A stretch of 64,000 nucleotides of DNA from CAYQUC01 sp964420605 (GCA_964420605.1 CAYQUC010000009.1:1-64000), one strand, 5' to 3'. Positions 42,423-52,509 are shown, numbered from the stretch's first letter. The notes: generated from the letters alone by a model not told the origin. Made by a program: numbers and translations.

Positions 42423-44000
42423 TTAATTAGTATGATATTCAGGAATTTCAATGTAAAAAGTTGTGCCTTTTCCTTTTTCGGTTTTAAAATCGACTTTACC
42501 ATCATGTGCTTCAATTATTTTTTTAACAAGATTGAGTCCTAAACCAACATCAAGATTACTAAGAATTGTATCGTCATGCACTGTCACAAACCGATCAAAA
42601 ACAACATTTTTATATCGCTCAGGAATGCCCTCACCATGATCAGTAACACTAATACGAATATTATCTAAACATCGTTCTACAGTAACTTCAATGTTGTCAG
42701 ATTTTCCCTGACGGATTGCATTCTTAAGTAAATTTCGTAGTACATGCGATACACGGTGTACATCAATACAAATACTTGCTTCATTTAATTTATCTGCGGT
42801 ATTAAACAAGCAATTAATAGTGACGGTTTCATGACTTTGGTGGTCTTTAATTGTGTCATTAACAAACGAAACAACATTACACGGCTCTTTTCGATATTTC
42901 ATTGTGCCATAAATTATCGCTTGTATATCAAGTAAATCATCAACCAATAATTTCAGTTGAACACCATTTTGTTTCACTACTTTTACTAAACCTAAGGTTT
43001 TATTATTAGTCGTGCCAGTGAGTCCGTTTAAAATTAAATCTACTGAGCCAATAATAGCCGTTATCGGTGAGCGTAATTCATTACTGACTATTGAAATAAA
43101 ATCATTTTTATATTTCTCTTCGTTTAACAGCACCTTTTGGCCATTTTTTAATATATAAATAATAAAACTTGCGATGATGATAACAAAAATGAACATCAAA
43201 CTGCTTTGTAAAATGAGTTCATTGATAAAATCACTAAACAAGTCATCGTCCACCAAATCAATCATGTGCCAATACGTATTCGGAATTTCTATCTGGGTTA
43301 GCTTATTGGATAACTCAACTTTGGATAAGCGGTAATCATCTCTAACCCAATTTATTCTGGCACCATCTTTGGTTAACTCGATTAAATTTTCCTGCTTTTG
43401 ATTTACCGCTAAAATATTATGTTTTGGAATTTGAGCTAAATTAATTAACCGACCTAAATTTTCAGTTAAAAAACTGACAAAAAATAGTCCCGTTTTGCCT
43501 CCAGATGACCAGCGCGATATTATATCAAAATGATATGCAACATTATTGGGGTGAACACGCGTTAATAACACATCATCTTTAAGGTACACTTTTAAATCAG
43601 ATACACAGACATCACCAATTCTCCCTTCAAAATCGGTTATGTAGCTATCCCCTTCACTGTCGGTTATGGTGAAGGTGAAATTTCCAGGGAAATAACGTTT
43701 CACATTGTTATCCAATGCCTTATAAGCATCACTGTCTATTTCAGGATGTAAACTTATTTGTTTGATTAATGTTAGATTGTCTTCAACAAATAATTTAACC
43801 AAACGATTTTTATCACTTAAATATTGATTGATTTCGCCGGCTGCATTGCGAACAGTATTAAATGATATGGCTTTTTGATAACCAAGAAAATCGTAATAAT
43901 TTTTAATCCCATTCCAGATGAGGAACGTGGTAACCAGAAAAATTATAAATAAAAATAAAAGTATCGTATTATTTATAATTCGTTGAATACTATTAGTCAT
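42423..44000 (-). CDS. Membrane histidine-kinase-like protein lacking the phospho-accepting His
   Basis: A 525-residue protein with a membrane helix (about 11-30), a periplasmic region of about 235 residues, a second helix (about 265-284), and a kinase core. The H-box position reads I-V-S-N-E-L-R-S-P-I-T: residue 307 is Asn (codon AAT at 43082-43080 on the minus strand) where SHELRTP has His. The ATP-binding domain looks intact: N box L-L-K-N-A-I (423-429), D-H-G-E-G-I-P (454-460), G-L-G-L-N-L (486-491). There is no receiver domain. It may regulate another kinase by dimerising, or bind ATP without autophosphorylation. Confidence 0.88.
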   Translation of the reverse strand: MTNSIQRIINNTILLFLFIIFLVTTFLIWNGIKNYYDFLGYQKAISFNTVRNAAGEINQYLSDKNRLVKLFVEDNLTLIKQISLHPEIDSDAYKALDNNVKRYFPGNFTFTITDSEGDSYITDFEGRIGDVCVSDLKVYLKDDVLLTRVHPNNVAYHFDIISRWSSGGKTGLFFVSFLTENLGRLINLAQIPKHNILAVNQKQENLIELTKDGARINWVRDDYRLSKVELSNKLTQIEIPNTYWHMIDLVDDDLFSDFINELILQSSLMFIFVIIIASFIIYILKNGQKVLLNEEKYKNDFISIVSNELRSPITAIIGSVDLILNGLTGTTNNKTLGLVKVVKQNGVQLKLLVDDLLDIQAIIYGTMKYRKEPCNVVSFVNDTIKDHQSHETVTINCLFNTADKLNEASICIDVHRVSHVLRNLLKNAIRQGKSDNIEVTVERCLDNIRISVTDHGEGIPERYKNVVFDRFVTVHDDTILSNLDVGLGLNLVKKIIEAHDGKVDFKTEKGKGTTFYIEIPEYHTN

Positions 44001-44264
44001 ATAGTTTACTTAAAGTGCTATTTTAATGAATCCTGTAACAACAAACCATACTAGTTGTGTCAAATCAAAGACTCAAATAATTCTAAGGAAATATAGAGTG
44101 TATTTGATTTTAAAAAGCCCTATAACTAAACACCGACTGCTTCAAGATGAATAACCAAGCATAACCAGCGTTAGTTAAGTAAACATCCTTGGATGTTCTA
44201 AAATAAGAATGCACAAGCTAGGTTACATCCATAAAGCAATCGATATTAATTTACAACAATAATA

Positions 44265-45944
44265 TTATTCATCCGTAACACAACCAAACGAGGCATCTTT
44301 TACAACTTTGATGTACTTAAATAATGTGCCACGAGTTGCTTTATAGTCAGGCATTGTCCAATTAGATCGGCGTTTGTCTAGTTCAGCATCAGTTAACTCT
44401 ACTGCTAACAACTTGTTTTCAGCATCAATTGTAATTTTATCACCGTTTTCAATTAATGCAATTGTGCCACCTTCCTGTGCTTCTGGAACCACATGTCCAA
44501 TGATGAAGCCGTGTGAACCACCTGAAAAGCGACCATCCGTTATCAGTGCAACATCACTACCAAGCCCTGCGCCCATAATTGCGGATGTCGGGGTTAACAT
44601 TTCAGGCATACCTGGACCACCTTTTGGCCCTTCATAACGTATGACAATAACATCGCCCTTGTTGATTTTATTATCTTCAAGTGCTTTTAACATATCTTCT
44701 TCAGAGTCAAATACATTGGCCGGCCCTACAAACACCAAACCTTCCTTACCGGTTATTTTTGCAACCGAACCACCCGGTGCTAAATTACCTTTTAATATCT
44801 GAATATGACCCGTTGGTTTTATTGGTGTAGACAGCGGCATAAAAACTTTTTGATCTTGATGTAATGCCGGTAAATCAGCCAGATTCTCTGCGATTGTTTT
44901 TCCGGTAACGGTCATACAACTGCCGTCAATTAACCCTTCAGCCAATAAATATTTCATCAATGCAGGCGTACCACCAACATTATGGACATCTTCCATTACG
45001 TATTTGCCACTGGGTTTAAGATCAGCTATTAATGGAATACGATTACTAACACTCTGAAAATCATCCAAACTTAAATCGACATTAATTGCTCGCGCCATCG
45101 CGATTAAATGCAACACAGCATTAGTCGAACCACCAGTGATCATGATCATCACCATTGCATTTTCAAATGCTGCACGTGTCATAATATCACTTGGACGTAT
45201 ATTTTTTTCTAACAAGACGCGAATGGCCGCACCAGCATCAATGCATTCTTGTGCTTTACCATCATCGACGGCCGGTGTTGACGAGCTATACGGTAAACTC
45301 ATGCCCATTGCTTCAATTGCCGTGGCCATTGTGTTTGCGGTGTACATACCACCACAAGCGCCAGCACCCGGACACGAATTTTTAACTATTTCTACGCGTT
45401 GTTGCTCGTCAATTTTACCGCTGATAAATTCACCGTAACTTTGAAACGCAGAAACCACATCAAGTACTTTGCCTTGCGCGTGGCCCGGTTTAATCGTGCC
45501 ACCATAAACCATGAGTGACGGTCGGTTGACTCGTGCCATTGCTATCAATACTCCTGGCATGTTTTTATCACAACCCGGAATCGAGATATTCGCGTCGTAC
45601 CACTGTGCATTCATCACAGTCTCAACCGAATCAGCGATTAAATCACGTGACTGCAAAGAATAACTCATGCCATCGGTGCCCATTGATATACCATCACTCA
45701 CACCAATGGTATTAAAGCGCATCCCAACAAGATCGGCTTGCTCGACTCCTTGTTTCACTTGAGCAGCAAGATCATTCAGGTGCATGTTGCAGGTATTACC
45801 TTCATACCAGACGCTAGAAATACCAACTTCGGCTTTTTTCATGTCATCTTCACTTAAACCGGTGCCATACAGCATTGCTTGCGACGCGCCTTGTGACTTC
45901 TTTTGGGTTATTTGTGCACTGAATTTGTTTAGATCATTACTCAT
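44265..45944 (-). CDS. ilvD: Dihydroxy-acid dehydratase
   Basis: A 559-residue Fe-S dehydratase of valine, leucine and isoleucine synthesis, converting 2,3-dihydroxy-acids to 2-keto acids. Cluster-ligand motifs are present: N-T-C-N-M-H-L near 52-58, P-G-C-D-K-N-M-P-G, and S-C-P-G-A-G-A-C-G-G-M-Y-T-A-N. The C-terminal D-G-R-F-S-G-G-S-H-G is also clear. The length fits the shorter [2Fe-2S] type. The frame opens at ATG 45956, but ATG 45944 has GGAG 6 bases upstream and is preferred. No other ilv gene is nearby. Confidence 0.97.
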   Translation of the reverse strand: MSNDLNKFSAQITQKKSQGASQAMLYGTGLSEDDMKKAEVGISSVWYEGNTCNMHLNDLAAQVKQGVEQADLVGMRFNTIGVSDGISMGTDGMSYSLQSRDLIADSVETVMNAQWYDANISIPGCDKNMPGVLIAMARVNRPSLMVYGGTIKPGHAQGKVLDVVSAFQSYGEFISGKIDEQQRVEIVKNSCPGAGACGGMYTANTMATAIEAMGMSLPYSSSTPAVDDGKAQECIDAGAAIRVLLEKNIRPSDIMTRAAFENAMVMIMITGGSTNAVLHLIAMARAINVDLSLDDFQSVSNRIPLIADLKPSGKYVMEDVHNVGGTPALMKYLLAEGLIDGSCMTVTGKTIAENLADLPALHQDQKVFMPLSTPIKPTGHIQILKGNLAPGGSVAKITGKEGLVFVGPANVFDSEEDMLKALEDNKINKGDVIVIRYEGPKGGPGMPEMLTPTSAIMGAGLGSDVALITDGRFSGGSHGFIIGHVVPEAQEGGTIALIENGDKITIDAENKLLAVELTDAELDKRRSNWTMPDYKATRGTLFKYIKVVKDASFGCVTDE

Positions 45945-46189
45945 CTCTTTCTCCATAAACTGAAAATAGGTGATATTAGCGTTTAATTATAAAGCAAGTC
46001 GGATTCGCATTGCATCAATTCTACTAAAATATGTTTTTTATTTTGATTCAAACTTAAATCTTTATCAATTTGAGCCGATAATTAGAATATTGATAAATTC
46101 GGCATTATTGACTTTTTATGATATAACAATAAGTTATAAGGGATAGTTAAATAATCTTTTAATATTTTGACATGCAGGCGGTACATTAA

Positions 46190-48160
46190 GTGAACTTGAC
46201 TTTGAAATCATCAAATATACCCCAATTCCTGTTTAAAAGTGCTTTTGGTGTTGTTGTATTTTTATATAGTTTGCAATCACATGCCACATTCGATGCCTCA
46301 TCTGAACGTATGCTGCAACGCCAGCAATACCAAGATGCTATTCACTTATTGAAGCTAGGGCGCATTAAGAGTTATAACAAGCTAGAACCGCTATTACGAA
46401 CCTACCCTCTTTATCCCTATTTAAAATTTGCTGAATTAAAAAAACGCTTAAGCCGAGCATCCAATAAAGAAATTATTGGCTTCATCAATAAATACGCCGG
46501 TACGCCACTCGCAACCCGATTACATTATTCATGGCAGCACAAACTGGTGCGTAAAAAAGACTGGTCCAGCTTGGTTGAAAACTACCTGCCATCAAAAAAC
46601 ATTAAAATGCAGTGTCATTATGCCCATGCCCTAAAAATGCAAAATAAACCAATGGCAGCATATGATGTCATTGAACAAATTTGGTTAACCGGTAAATCGC
46701 TCCCCAAAGTGTGCGATAAAGTGATTGAGCTTGGATTAAAATCTGGCAGAATTACTCAAGATTTAGTACTCGAGCGCATTCGTCTGGCGATGCAAAGTAA
46801 CCGTCGCCAGCTAGCGAAATATTTAAAAAAATACGTCAACACTGAAGACCAGCATTGGATTGAGTTATGGCTAAAAGTGCGTAAGAAACCTAAACATATT
46901 TTAACTGAACCCAAACTACAAAGTAACATTCCGATTGTTCGCTGGATATTAATCGACGCATTAATTCGTATATCCAAAAAAGATGCGCTTGAAGGTGCAA
47001 AATTATGGTCAACCTTAAAGCTAAAATACAGTTTTAGTGAAATTGAGCAAAACCGCTTAGTACGACGGCTCACTTTATATTTGTCTCAAATACAAGACAT
47101 TAATTCTATCAAATGGTTGAATGCCACCAATTATCTGTCCGACGACAGTTATTTAACCGGAATACACATTATATCGTCAATTAAAGATCGTGATTGGGAA
47201 AGTGCCGTCGATTGGTTAGATCGACTCAATAGTGAAGAGCGTCACTCAGAAAAGTGGCGCTATTGGCGAGCTCGCGTGTATGAAGCCATGGGGCGATTAG
47301 AAGAAGCACGCAACATTTATCATTTAAATGCCAATGAACGTAGTTATTACGGATTTTTAGCCGCAGATAGAAACGGCCTCAATTATCAATTTACAGATAA
47401 GCCATTAATATTTTCTAATGAAGAACTTTCAGTTCTAGAACAAAACCCAGCAATATTACGCGCACGTGAATTATTCGAAATAAAGCAAATTGTCGACGCG
47501 CGTCGCGAATGGCACTACGCCATTCAGCGCATGGACAGTACTCAAATTCTCATGGCAGCCCAAGCGGCTGCTCAATGGGGCTGGCATGATCGAGCAATCA
47601 TCACTTTTGGCCGTGCAAAATATTGGGATGATCTCAAACGTCGTTTTCCATTAGCGCATCAAAAATTAGTTGTAAAACAATCAAATAAACAGCAAATAAA
47701 TCCTGCTTGGGCCTTTGCTATTATTAGGCAAGAAAGCGCCTTTACTGCCGATGCACGTTCCCATGCCGGAGCCATGGGTCTAATGCAACTACTGCCACGC
47801 ACAGCACGTCAGGTAGCACGCTCAATTCGTTTAAAATATCGAAACCGCTTTGACTTGCTCAATATCAACACCAATGTAAAACTGGGTGTCCGCTACTTGA
47901 AAAAAGTAAGTGATCACTTTAACGGAAATAGCGTATTAGCAACAGCAGCTTACAATGCAGGACAATACCGGGTAAATACTTGGCTACCAAAATCGCCTAT
48001 ATCCGCCGATATATGGGTGGAAACAGTCCCCTATAATGAAACCCGAGATTATTTAAAAAGAGTAATGACCTATACCATTATTTATGAGCAACGACTCGGC
48101 AACAGCCCACAGTCAATCTTAAACAACATGCCAATAATACAGGCCAAAAAGAAAATCTAA
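46190..48160 (+). CDS. slt: Soluble lytic murein transglycosylase
   Basis: A 656-residue exported protein. It has a signal sequence (about 14-32), a long helical superhelix domain (about 35-460) with W-R-Y-W-R-A-R-V-Y-E-A-M-G, and a C-terminal SLT catalytic domain. The catalytic Glu is in I-I-R-Q-E-S-A-F, followed by S-H-A-G-A-M-G-L-M-Q-L-L-P and A-A-Y-N-A-G. It cleaves peptidoglycan to 1,6-anhydro-muropeptides. Domain order and length match E. coli Slt70. The start is GTG 46190 with GGCGG upstream. The convergent gene ends 13 bases away. Confidence 0.94.
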   Translation: MNLTLKSSNIPQFLFKSAFGVVVFLYSLQSHATFDASSERMLQRQQYQDAIHLLKLGRIKSYNKLEPLLRTYPLYPYLKFAELKKRLSRASNKEIIGFINKYAGTPLATRLHYSWQHKLVRKKDWSSLVENYLPSKNIKMQCHYAHALKMQNKPMAAYDVIEQIWLTGKSLPKVCDKVIELGLKSGRITQDLVLERIRLAMQSNRRQLAKYLKKYVNTEDQHWIELWLKVRKKPKHILTEPKLQSNIPIVRWILIDALIRISKKDALEGAKLWSTLKLKYSFSEIEQNRLVRRLTLYLSQIQDINSIKWLNATNYLSDDSYLTGIHIISSIKDRDWESAVDWLDRLNSEERHSEKWRYWRARVYEAMGRLEEARNIYHLNANERSYYGFLAADRNGLNYQFTDKPLIFSNEELSVLEQNPAILRARELFEIKQIVDARREWHYAIQRMDSTQILMAAQAAAQWGWHDRAIITFGRAKYWDDLKRRFPLAHQKLVVKQSNKQQINPAWAFAIIRQESAFTADARSHAGAMGLMQLLPRTARQVARSIRLKYRNRFDLLNINTNVKLGVRYLKKVSDHFNGNSVLATAAYNAGQYRVNTWLPKSPISADIWVETVPYNETRDYLKRVMTYTIIYEQRLGNSPQSILNNMPIIQAKKKI

Positions 48161-48173
48161 AACCCGCGACAAT

Positions 48174-48542
48174 TTATGCTGACTTCGTGCTATTTTCAAT
48201 CACAAACTGTGCAGCTTCATCACGTGTAAAAAACGCCTCGTTCAAAACAAAACCTGCTATCACCGATTTCAATACCGCCGTAACACGATTATTTTCTCGC
48301 GACACGACTAAATGCTCGGGCATTCCATCCAACACGTGCACTCTCGCCAATTGACCGTCAGCTAAACGTGACAGATAAACAGTATTATTGGATGTGTCAC
48401 AAAACGCGGGAATAAAACCGAATGTATCATTGCCCTGACTGGAGCCGCCAGTACCTTGATAGCGCTTAGACTCAGACACTAAAGCAGCATCACTAAATGA
48501 TTTAATAGTAATGCTTGCGTTACTATTCATTTTATTTTCCAT
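48174..48542 (-). CDS. Conserved-looking hypothetical protein
   Basis: A 122-residue soluble protein I do not recognise. A central segment reads F-G-F-I-P-A-F-C-D-T-S-N-N-T-V-Y-L-S-R-L-A-D-G and A-R-V-H-V-L-D-G-M-P-E-H-L-V. It ends with a helix F-F-T-R-D-E-A-A-Q-F-V-I-E. The last part resembles the A-rich helix that ends many small regulatory proteins, with no firm family. Two in-frame ATGs (48542 and 48530) are possible; ribosome-binding sites are weak for both. No signal peptide or membrane helix. Confidence 0.65.
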   Translation of the reverse strand: MENKMNSNASITIKSFSDAALVSESKRYQGTGGSSQGNDTFGFIPAFCDTSNNTVYLSRLADGQLARVHVLDGMPEHLVVSRENNRVTAVLKSVIAGFVLNEAFFTRDEAAQFVIENSTKSA

Positions 48543-48840
48543 AATTTTATCAAGAACTTATCATCTATAAAACAATCTAAAGCATATTGTTAAGTTAAAT
48601 TTAAACGGGAAACTATTCACTTATTTTTAATAATGCTTTTTGTGAAGTATAGCTTAATCATTATTTTAGGTACACCGCTATTCAAAACAGGTAACAAATA
48701 CTTATATTTGCAACACAGTTCTCCATTTGAATAAAAGCATTGTTTGAAAGCATTAAGTAAGTCCAGAAATGGACGCTGATTAGTTATGTAATGCTGATTA
48801 AAGAAAAATTCCAGAACAGCGAAACAGGAATAATAATACG

Positions 48841-48981
48841 ATGATACTAATAATTTCACTACTGATAGGAACACTGATTGTATTTGGAACGGGATACTAC
48901 TTTGGGCATCAAATTGGCGGTACTGAGCATATTCGTTCACAACTCAATACCAGTGATTCCGAAAACCTTACCAGCCAGTAA
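48841..48981 (+). CDS. Small single-pass membrane protein (46 residues), candidate
   Basis: A short reading frame begins ATG 48841 and ends TAA 48981. The product starts with a strongly hydrophobic helix (M-I-L-I-I-S-L-L-I-G-T-L-I-V-F-G-T-G-Y-Y-style, residues 1-20) and continues with a polar tail of about 25 residues. AGGA lies about 13 bases before the ATG, a little far. The composition is that of a real membrane peptide rather than random AT-rich DNA, where a longer antisense frame (48617-48940) is unconvincing. No family was recognised. Confidence 0.5.
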   Translation: MILIISLLIGTLIVFGTGYYFGHQIGGTEHIRSQLNTSDSENLTSQ

Positions 48982-49018
48982 TCAAATTTATAGAATTTGA
49001 TAAAATGACGAAAACAAC

Positions 49019-49046
49019 AGCCAATGATAAAAGCTCACGATTGGCT
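49019..49046 (-). terminator. Hairpin downstream of rsd, possible terminator
   Basis: AGCCAAT (49019-49025) and ATTGGCT (49040-49046) form a 7-bp stem with a 14-base loop. On the minus strand it is followed by GTTGTTTTC, a weak T-rich tract, and lies 37 bases after the rsd stop. It also lies 37 bases after the small ORF on the plus strand, without a T run in that direction. Confidence 0.45.
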
Positions 49047-49083
49047 GCCTTACAATGTCTTGTATATTATTTAAACAATCGTG

Positions 49084-49551
49084 CTAAATTTTAGCTGAAC
49101 GATAGGCTGCAATTATCTGATCTTCGTTGGTAATTCGATCGGCCAAAGCTTCGCCCAAAACAGACAGGTCATTATCAAGATTCGTTAAAATCAAACTGTC
49201 TTTTTCTCCATCGTACTTATCATTGAATTCAACAATAAAATCAGTCACTTTCGATATCGCTGGGTACACTGTATTAGCAATATCAACCACCGCAGTACGA
49301 CGTTCTGAACCATCGTCTAAAAATCGGTATAGTTGGAAATGTGCACTCGCGGTGTAATCAATTAAAGCCTCGCAAAATTCCTCTAACAACATAGGAAGTC
49401 CATCTTCAGGGTTAAACGGACGCATACCAATAATTTGGTTATACAACGATAAAGTTTCTGTTCTAGTCTCAATTAGAGTATGAAGTTTATCATGGGAATC
49501 ATCTCTTCGATCAGCATTGACTTGAGATACATCTACAGAATCTAACGACAC
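49084..49551 (-). CDS. rsd: Rsd/AlgQ family anti-sigma-70 factor
   Basis: A 155-residue helical protein. L-L-E-E-F-C-E-A-L-I-D-Y-T-A-S-A-H-F-Q-L-Y-style residues at about 56-75 match the core of Rsd/AlgQ, and R-T-E-T-L-S-L-Y-N-Q-I-I-G at about 30-42 matches the helix before it. Rsd binds sigma-70 region 4 and reduces its competition with alternative sigma factors in stationary phase; AlgQ does so in Pseudomonas. The start is GTG 49551 with a strong AAGGAG 8 bases upstream. It is monocistronic. Confidence 0.85.
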   Translation of the reverse strand: MSLDSVDVSQVNADRRDDSHDKLHTLIETRTETLSLYNQIIGMRPFNPEDGLPMLLEEFCEALIDYTASAHFQLYRFLDDGSERRTAVVDIANTVYPAISKVTDFIVEFNDKYDGEKDSLILTNLDNDLSVLGEALADRITNEDQIIAAYRSAKI

Positions 49552-49897
49552 GCGTTTACTCCTTATCGGTTATATTTATTGGTTAAATTAATGCGTTAGA
49601 TAATCATTAAACTAAAATTATCAATACAAATACACACTACTGTTTTACCACATCTAGTGTTGGATATTAAGTAATTTGTTTCAAAACCATCCGATTAATT
49701 TAGTTATATTCAATTTACACTATATTGCAATTCAATAGTTTCACTATGGTTATAATCACGATAAAATGTGCCCCCACAAACTAGACTCTAGTCATAATTT
49801 TCAGAAAATTAAAAAAAATAAAATAGAGAGTGGCTATTAAATCACTATATAATTACCAAAACGATAAAAAATATAACAAAAACAGAGTAAAGCAAAC
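49552..49897. promoter_or_regulatory. Divergent promoter region of rsd (-) and the RpfC-like gene (+)
   Basis: A 346-base AT-rich spacer without a gene. A TATAAT sequence lies near 49750 on the plus strand, but the best upstream TTGCAA is 20 bases away, which is too long for a standard promoter. CTAGACTCTAG near 49783 is a short palindrome. Nothing else stands out. Confidence 0.4.
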
Positions 49898-52468
49898 ATG
49901 GACAGTGCCAACAACCTTTCACAAATTATTTTAAATAAACTTGAGCATATTTATGCCCGGCTAACTAAAAGTCCCGGACAAGAATTTGAACAAATGTTAA
50001 TACGACTTAGCTCAAGTATTATCATCACCATTGTAATGTTCAGTATGGATATTAATATTTCGCTGCTAAGCGATATATTTATTTACGTCATATTGGCCTA
50101 TATCACATTGTCAACGTTAAGTTTTTACTGGGTCTACCTTTACCCTTCACGTTGTCCAATACGCTATATCGCAAACTCATTATTTGATTTGTTATACCTA
50201 TCGACCATTGCATACTTAACCGGTGAACTGGGTGTTGCAATCTACCCTTTTATTCTATGGTCCATATTTGGTAATGGTTTCCGCTACGGACGAAGATTTT
50301 TATATATCGGTGCAGTATTTGCTGTAATTAGCCTAAGTGTTTTAACTTACATAACACCATTCATGAGCCAACACTTATTATTAATGGGCGGTTTAATTCT
50401 CGGAGTTATTATCTTACCATTGTATCTTGGCATGGTACTCAATCGATTACAGATAGCATTAAATACTGCCGAAGAAGCGAATAAAGCCAAGAGTACTTTT
50501 CTGGCAAACATGAGCCATGAATTACGTACCCCGTTAAATGGCATACTCGGTGCAAATGATTTAATTCAAAACACCCCATTAAACAAAGAGCAAGAAGAAT
50601 ACTCCAATACCATAGACTACTCAATTAGAGCCTTGCTCGAAATCATTGAAAAAATACTCGATATTTCAAAAATTGAAGCCGGTAAAATTCGCATCGACAC
50701 CGTTAAATTTGACCTACATCATTTGTTAAAAAATGTTGTCAGAATGTTAGAGCACCGAGCCCATGAAAAGGGGCTTAAATTTACCATGATAATTAACCCG
50801 GATGTACCCTATGCACTAAATGGCGATGTTAACCATTTACGTCAAATATTAATGAACCTGGTTGGTAATGCTATTAAATTTACCGATGAGGGTAAAGTTC
50901 AAATAATGGTAAAACAAACTCTGGTTAAAAATAATTATAGTGTTATTCGTTTTGAAATTATTGATACCGGATGTGGCCTGACAGAGGCAGACCAACAAAA
51001 TATCTTTGACCGATTTACACAAGCGGATGAGTCAAGCACACGCCGTTATGGTGGTGCCGGTTTAGGAACAACAATAGCAAAACAACTTACTGAAAAATCA
51101 GGAGGCACAATTGGCCTCGACAGTATAAAAGGTAAAGGGTCTACTTTTTGGTTTGAGATCCCATTTTTACAACAAACGGTTAATTGGGAACAAAACAATG
51201 AACTATCCAAAGCCCGTGTTTTAATTGTTTCTGAAGAAAATGATATTTTATTAACAGTAATAGAAAATTGTCATAACTGGGGCGTTGAACTAATTGATAC
51301 TAATTCAGCTAAAGATGCTTTAAAAATTATTGATACTGCCGTAGAAGACGACAAACCAATTCATGCGGTCATTATTAGCAAGTCTAAATTAGATGTAAAT
51401 GCAATTCATTTTGCAAAAGCATTGCGCGCAAAGTCAATTTTAAAACACATGGCTCTAATTTTATTTAACAAAGAAATTAACGATGAACTCCAACATCAAA
51501 TTTTAGATTCAGGATTTACTTGTATTTTAAATTTTCCTATTGATATGCCCTTGTTGTTTAACGCGATTCACAGCGCACCCTTATTAGAAACTCAAACATC
51601 AGACAATATTGAAAATTTAGCAGCATATTACTCACACAGCAAACATCCTAAAAAATACAGCATTTTATTAGCTGAAGATAATGAATCCAATCAACTTATA
51701 ACCAAACGTATTTTAGAATACGGTGGCCATTCGGTAGCTACCGTTGATAATGGCGAAGAAGCGCTAGACATGTTTGAAGAAAAAACCTTTGATTTATGTA
51801 TAACCGATATGCACATGCCAATAATGGGTGGCATTCAATTAGTGCAGTTATATAACTTTATGTATCCAGAATCACCAATGCCATTTATTATGCTAACCGC
51901 AAATGCAACCACAGAATCAATCTATGAATGTAAACAAGCGGGTATCGATATTTATTTAACTAAACCGATTAAATCAAGCAAACTTTTAAGCACAATATCA
52001 GCACTAACAACTATTCCCCGAGCCACCCGCCAAGTTACACAAAGCAATACTAGCACTAATAATGTATTACCCAAATTGTATCCGGTCGATACCGCTGTCA
52101 CTGAACTATTAAATATTGATACCTTAAAAGATCTCGAACTACTCAACTCCGATGGCGAGTTCATTGATAGTTTAATTAAAAGCTTTCAGAACGACGGTAA
52201 AAAAATTCTATCAAAACTGGATAATTCAACAACAAATAACCATGCTCAATTCATCGAACTGTGCCATACCTTTAAAGGTAATGCCGGCGCAGTTGGTGCC
52301 ACGTCATTGTTTCAGTTATGTCATCAGTATCATGGCATTTCAATAAATGAATACAAACAACATGCAGTTGATTATATTTCTAATTTGCGTAAGAGTTTTA
52401 AAACCACTCAATATGCATTACTACGGTATTCCCATGAATTAAGTCAGACAAATAACAACACTGTGTAA
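49898..52468 (+). CDS. RpfC-like hybrid histidine kinase with two receivers and HPt
   Basis: An 856-residue kinase. The N-terminal membrane domain (about 30-182, five helices) contains G-N-G-F-R-Y-G-R-R-F-L-Y-I-G (125-138), a hallmark of RpfC, the sensor of diffusible signal factor fatty acids. The H-box is A-N-M-S-H-E-L-R-T-P-L (His207). A first receiver-like domain (about 438-560) is degenerate: Ser494 stands where the phospho-Asp should be. The second receiver (about 586-705) is intact with Asp637. The HPt domain ends with C-H-T-F-K-G-N-A-G (His790). RpfC normally has one receiver, so the degenerate one is extra. No rpfF or rpfG is adjacent. Confidence 0.88.
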   Translation: MDSANNLSQIILNKLEHIYARLTKSPGQEFEQMLIRLSSSIIITIVMFSMDINISLLSDIFIYVILAYITLSTLSFYWVYLYPSRCPIRYIANSLFDLLYLSTIAYLTGELGVAIYPFILWSIFGNGFRYGRRFLYIGAVFAVISLSVLTYITPFMSQHLLLMGGLILGVIILPLYLGMVLNRLQIALNTAEEANKAKSTFLANMSHELRTPLNGILGANDLIQNTPLNKEQEEYSNTIDYSIRALLEIIEKILDISKIEAGKIRIDTVKFDLHHLLKNVVRMLEHRAHEKGLKFTMIINPDVPYALNGDVNHLRQILMNLVGNAIKFTDEGKVQIMVKQTLVKNNYSVIRFEIIDTGCGLTEADQQNIFDRFTQADESSTRRYGGAGLGTTIAKQLTEKSGGTIGLDSIKGKGSTFWFEIPFLQQTVNWEQNNELSKARVLIVSEENDILLTVIENCHNWGVELIDTNSAKDALKIIDTAVEDDKPIHAVIISKSKLDVNAIHFAKALRAKSILKHMALILFNKEINDELQHQILDSGFTCILNFPIDMPLLFNAIHSAPLLETQTSDNIENLAAYYSHSKHPKKYSILLAEDNESNQLITKRILEYGGHSVATVDNGEEALDMFEEKTFDLCITDMHMPIMGGIQLVQLYNFMYPESPMPFIMLTANATTESIYECKQAGIDIYLTKPIKSSKLLSTISALTTIPRATRQVTQSNTSTNNVLPKLYPVDTAVTELLNIDTLKDLELLNSDGEFIDSLIKSFQNDGKKILSKLDNSTTNNHAQFIELCHTFKGNAGAVGATSLFQLCHQYHGISINEYKQHAVDYISNLRKSFKTTQYALLRYSHELSQTNNNTV

Positions 52469-52476
52469 CATTATCC

Positions 52477-52509
52477 GAATCGCCGATGCCAAGTGGCCTG
52501 TGGCGATTC
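52477..52509 (+). terminator. Compound hairpin after the RpfC-like gene
   Basis: GAATCGCC (52477-52484) pairs with GGCGATTC (52502-52509), an 8-bp perfect stem. The loop contains a smaller GCCA/TGGC pairing. It begins 8 bases after the stop codon, but no T run follows, so it may stabilise the transcript end rather than terminate alone. Confidence 0.45.

Noticed and set aside
48617..48940. 107-codon frame on the minus strand
   Set aside because: Its composition (many Tyr, Phe, Cys) looks like antisense translation. It overlaps the better small-protein candidate at 48841-48981 and has no good start.
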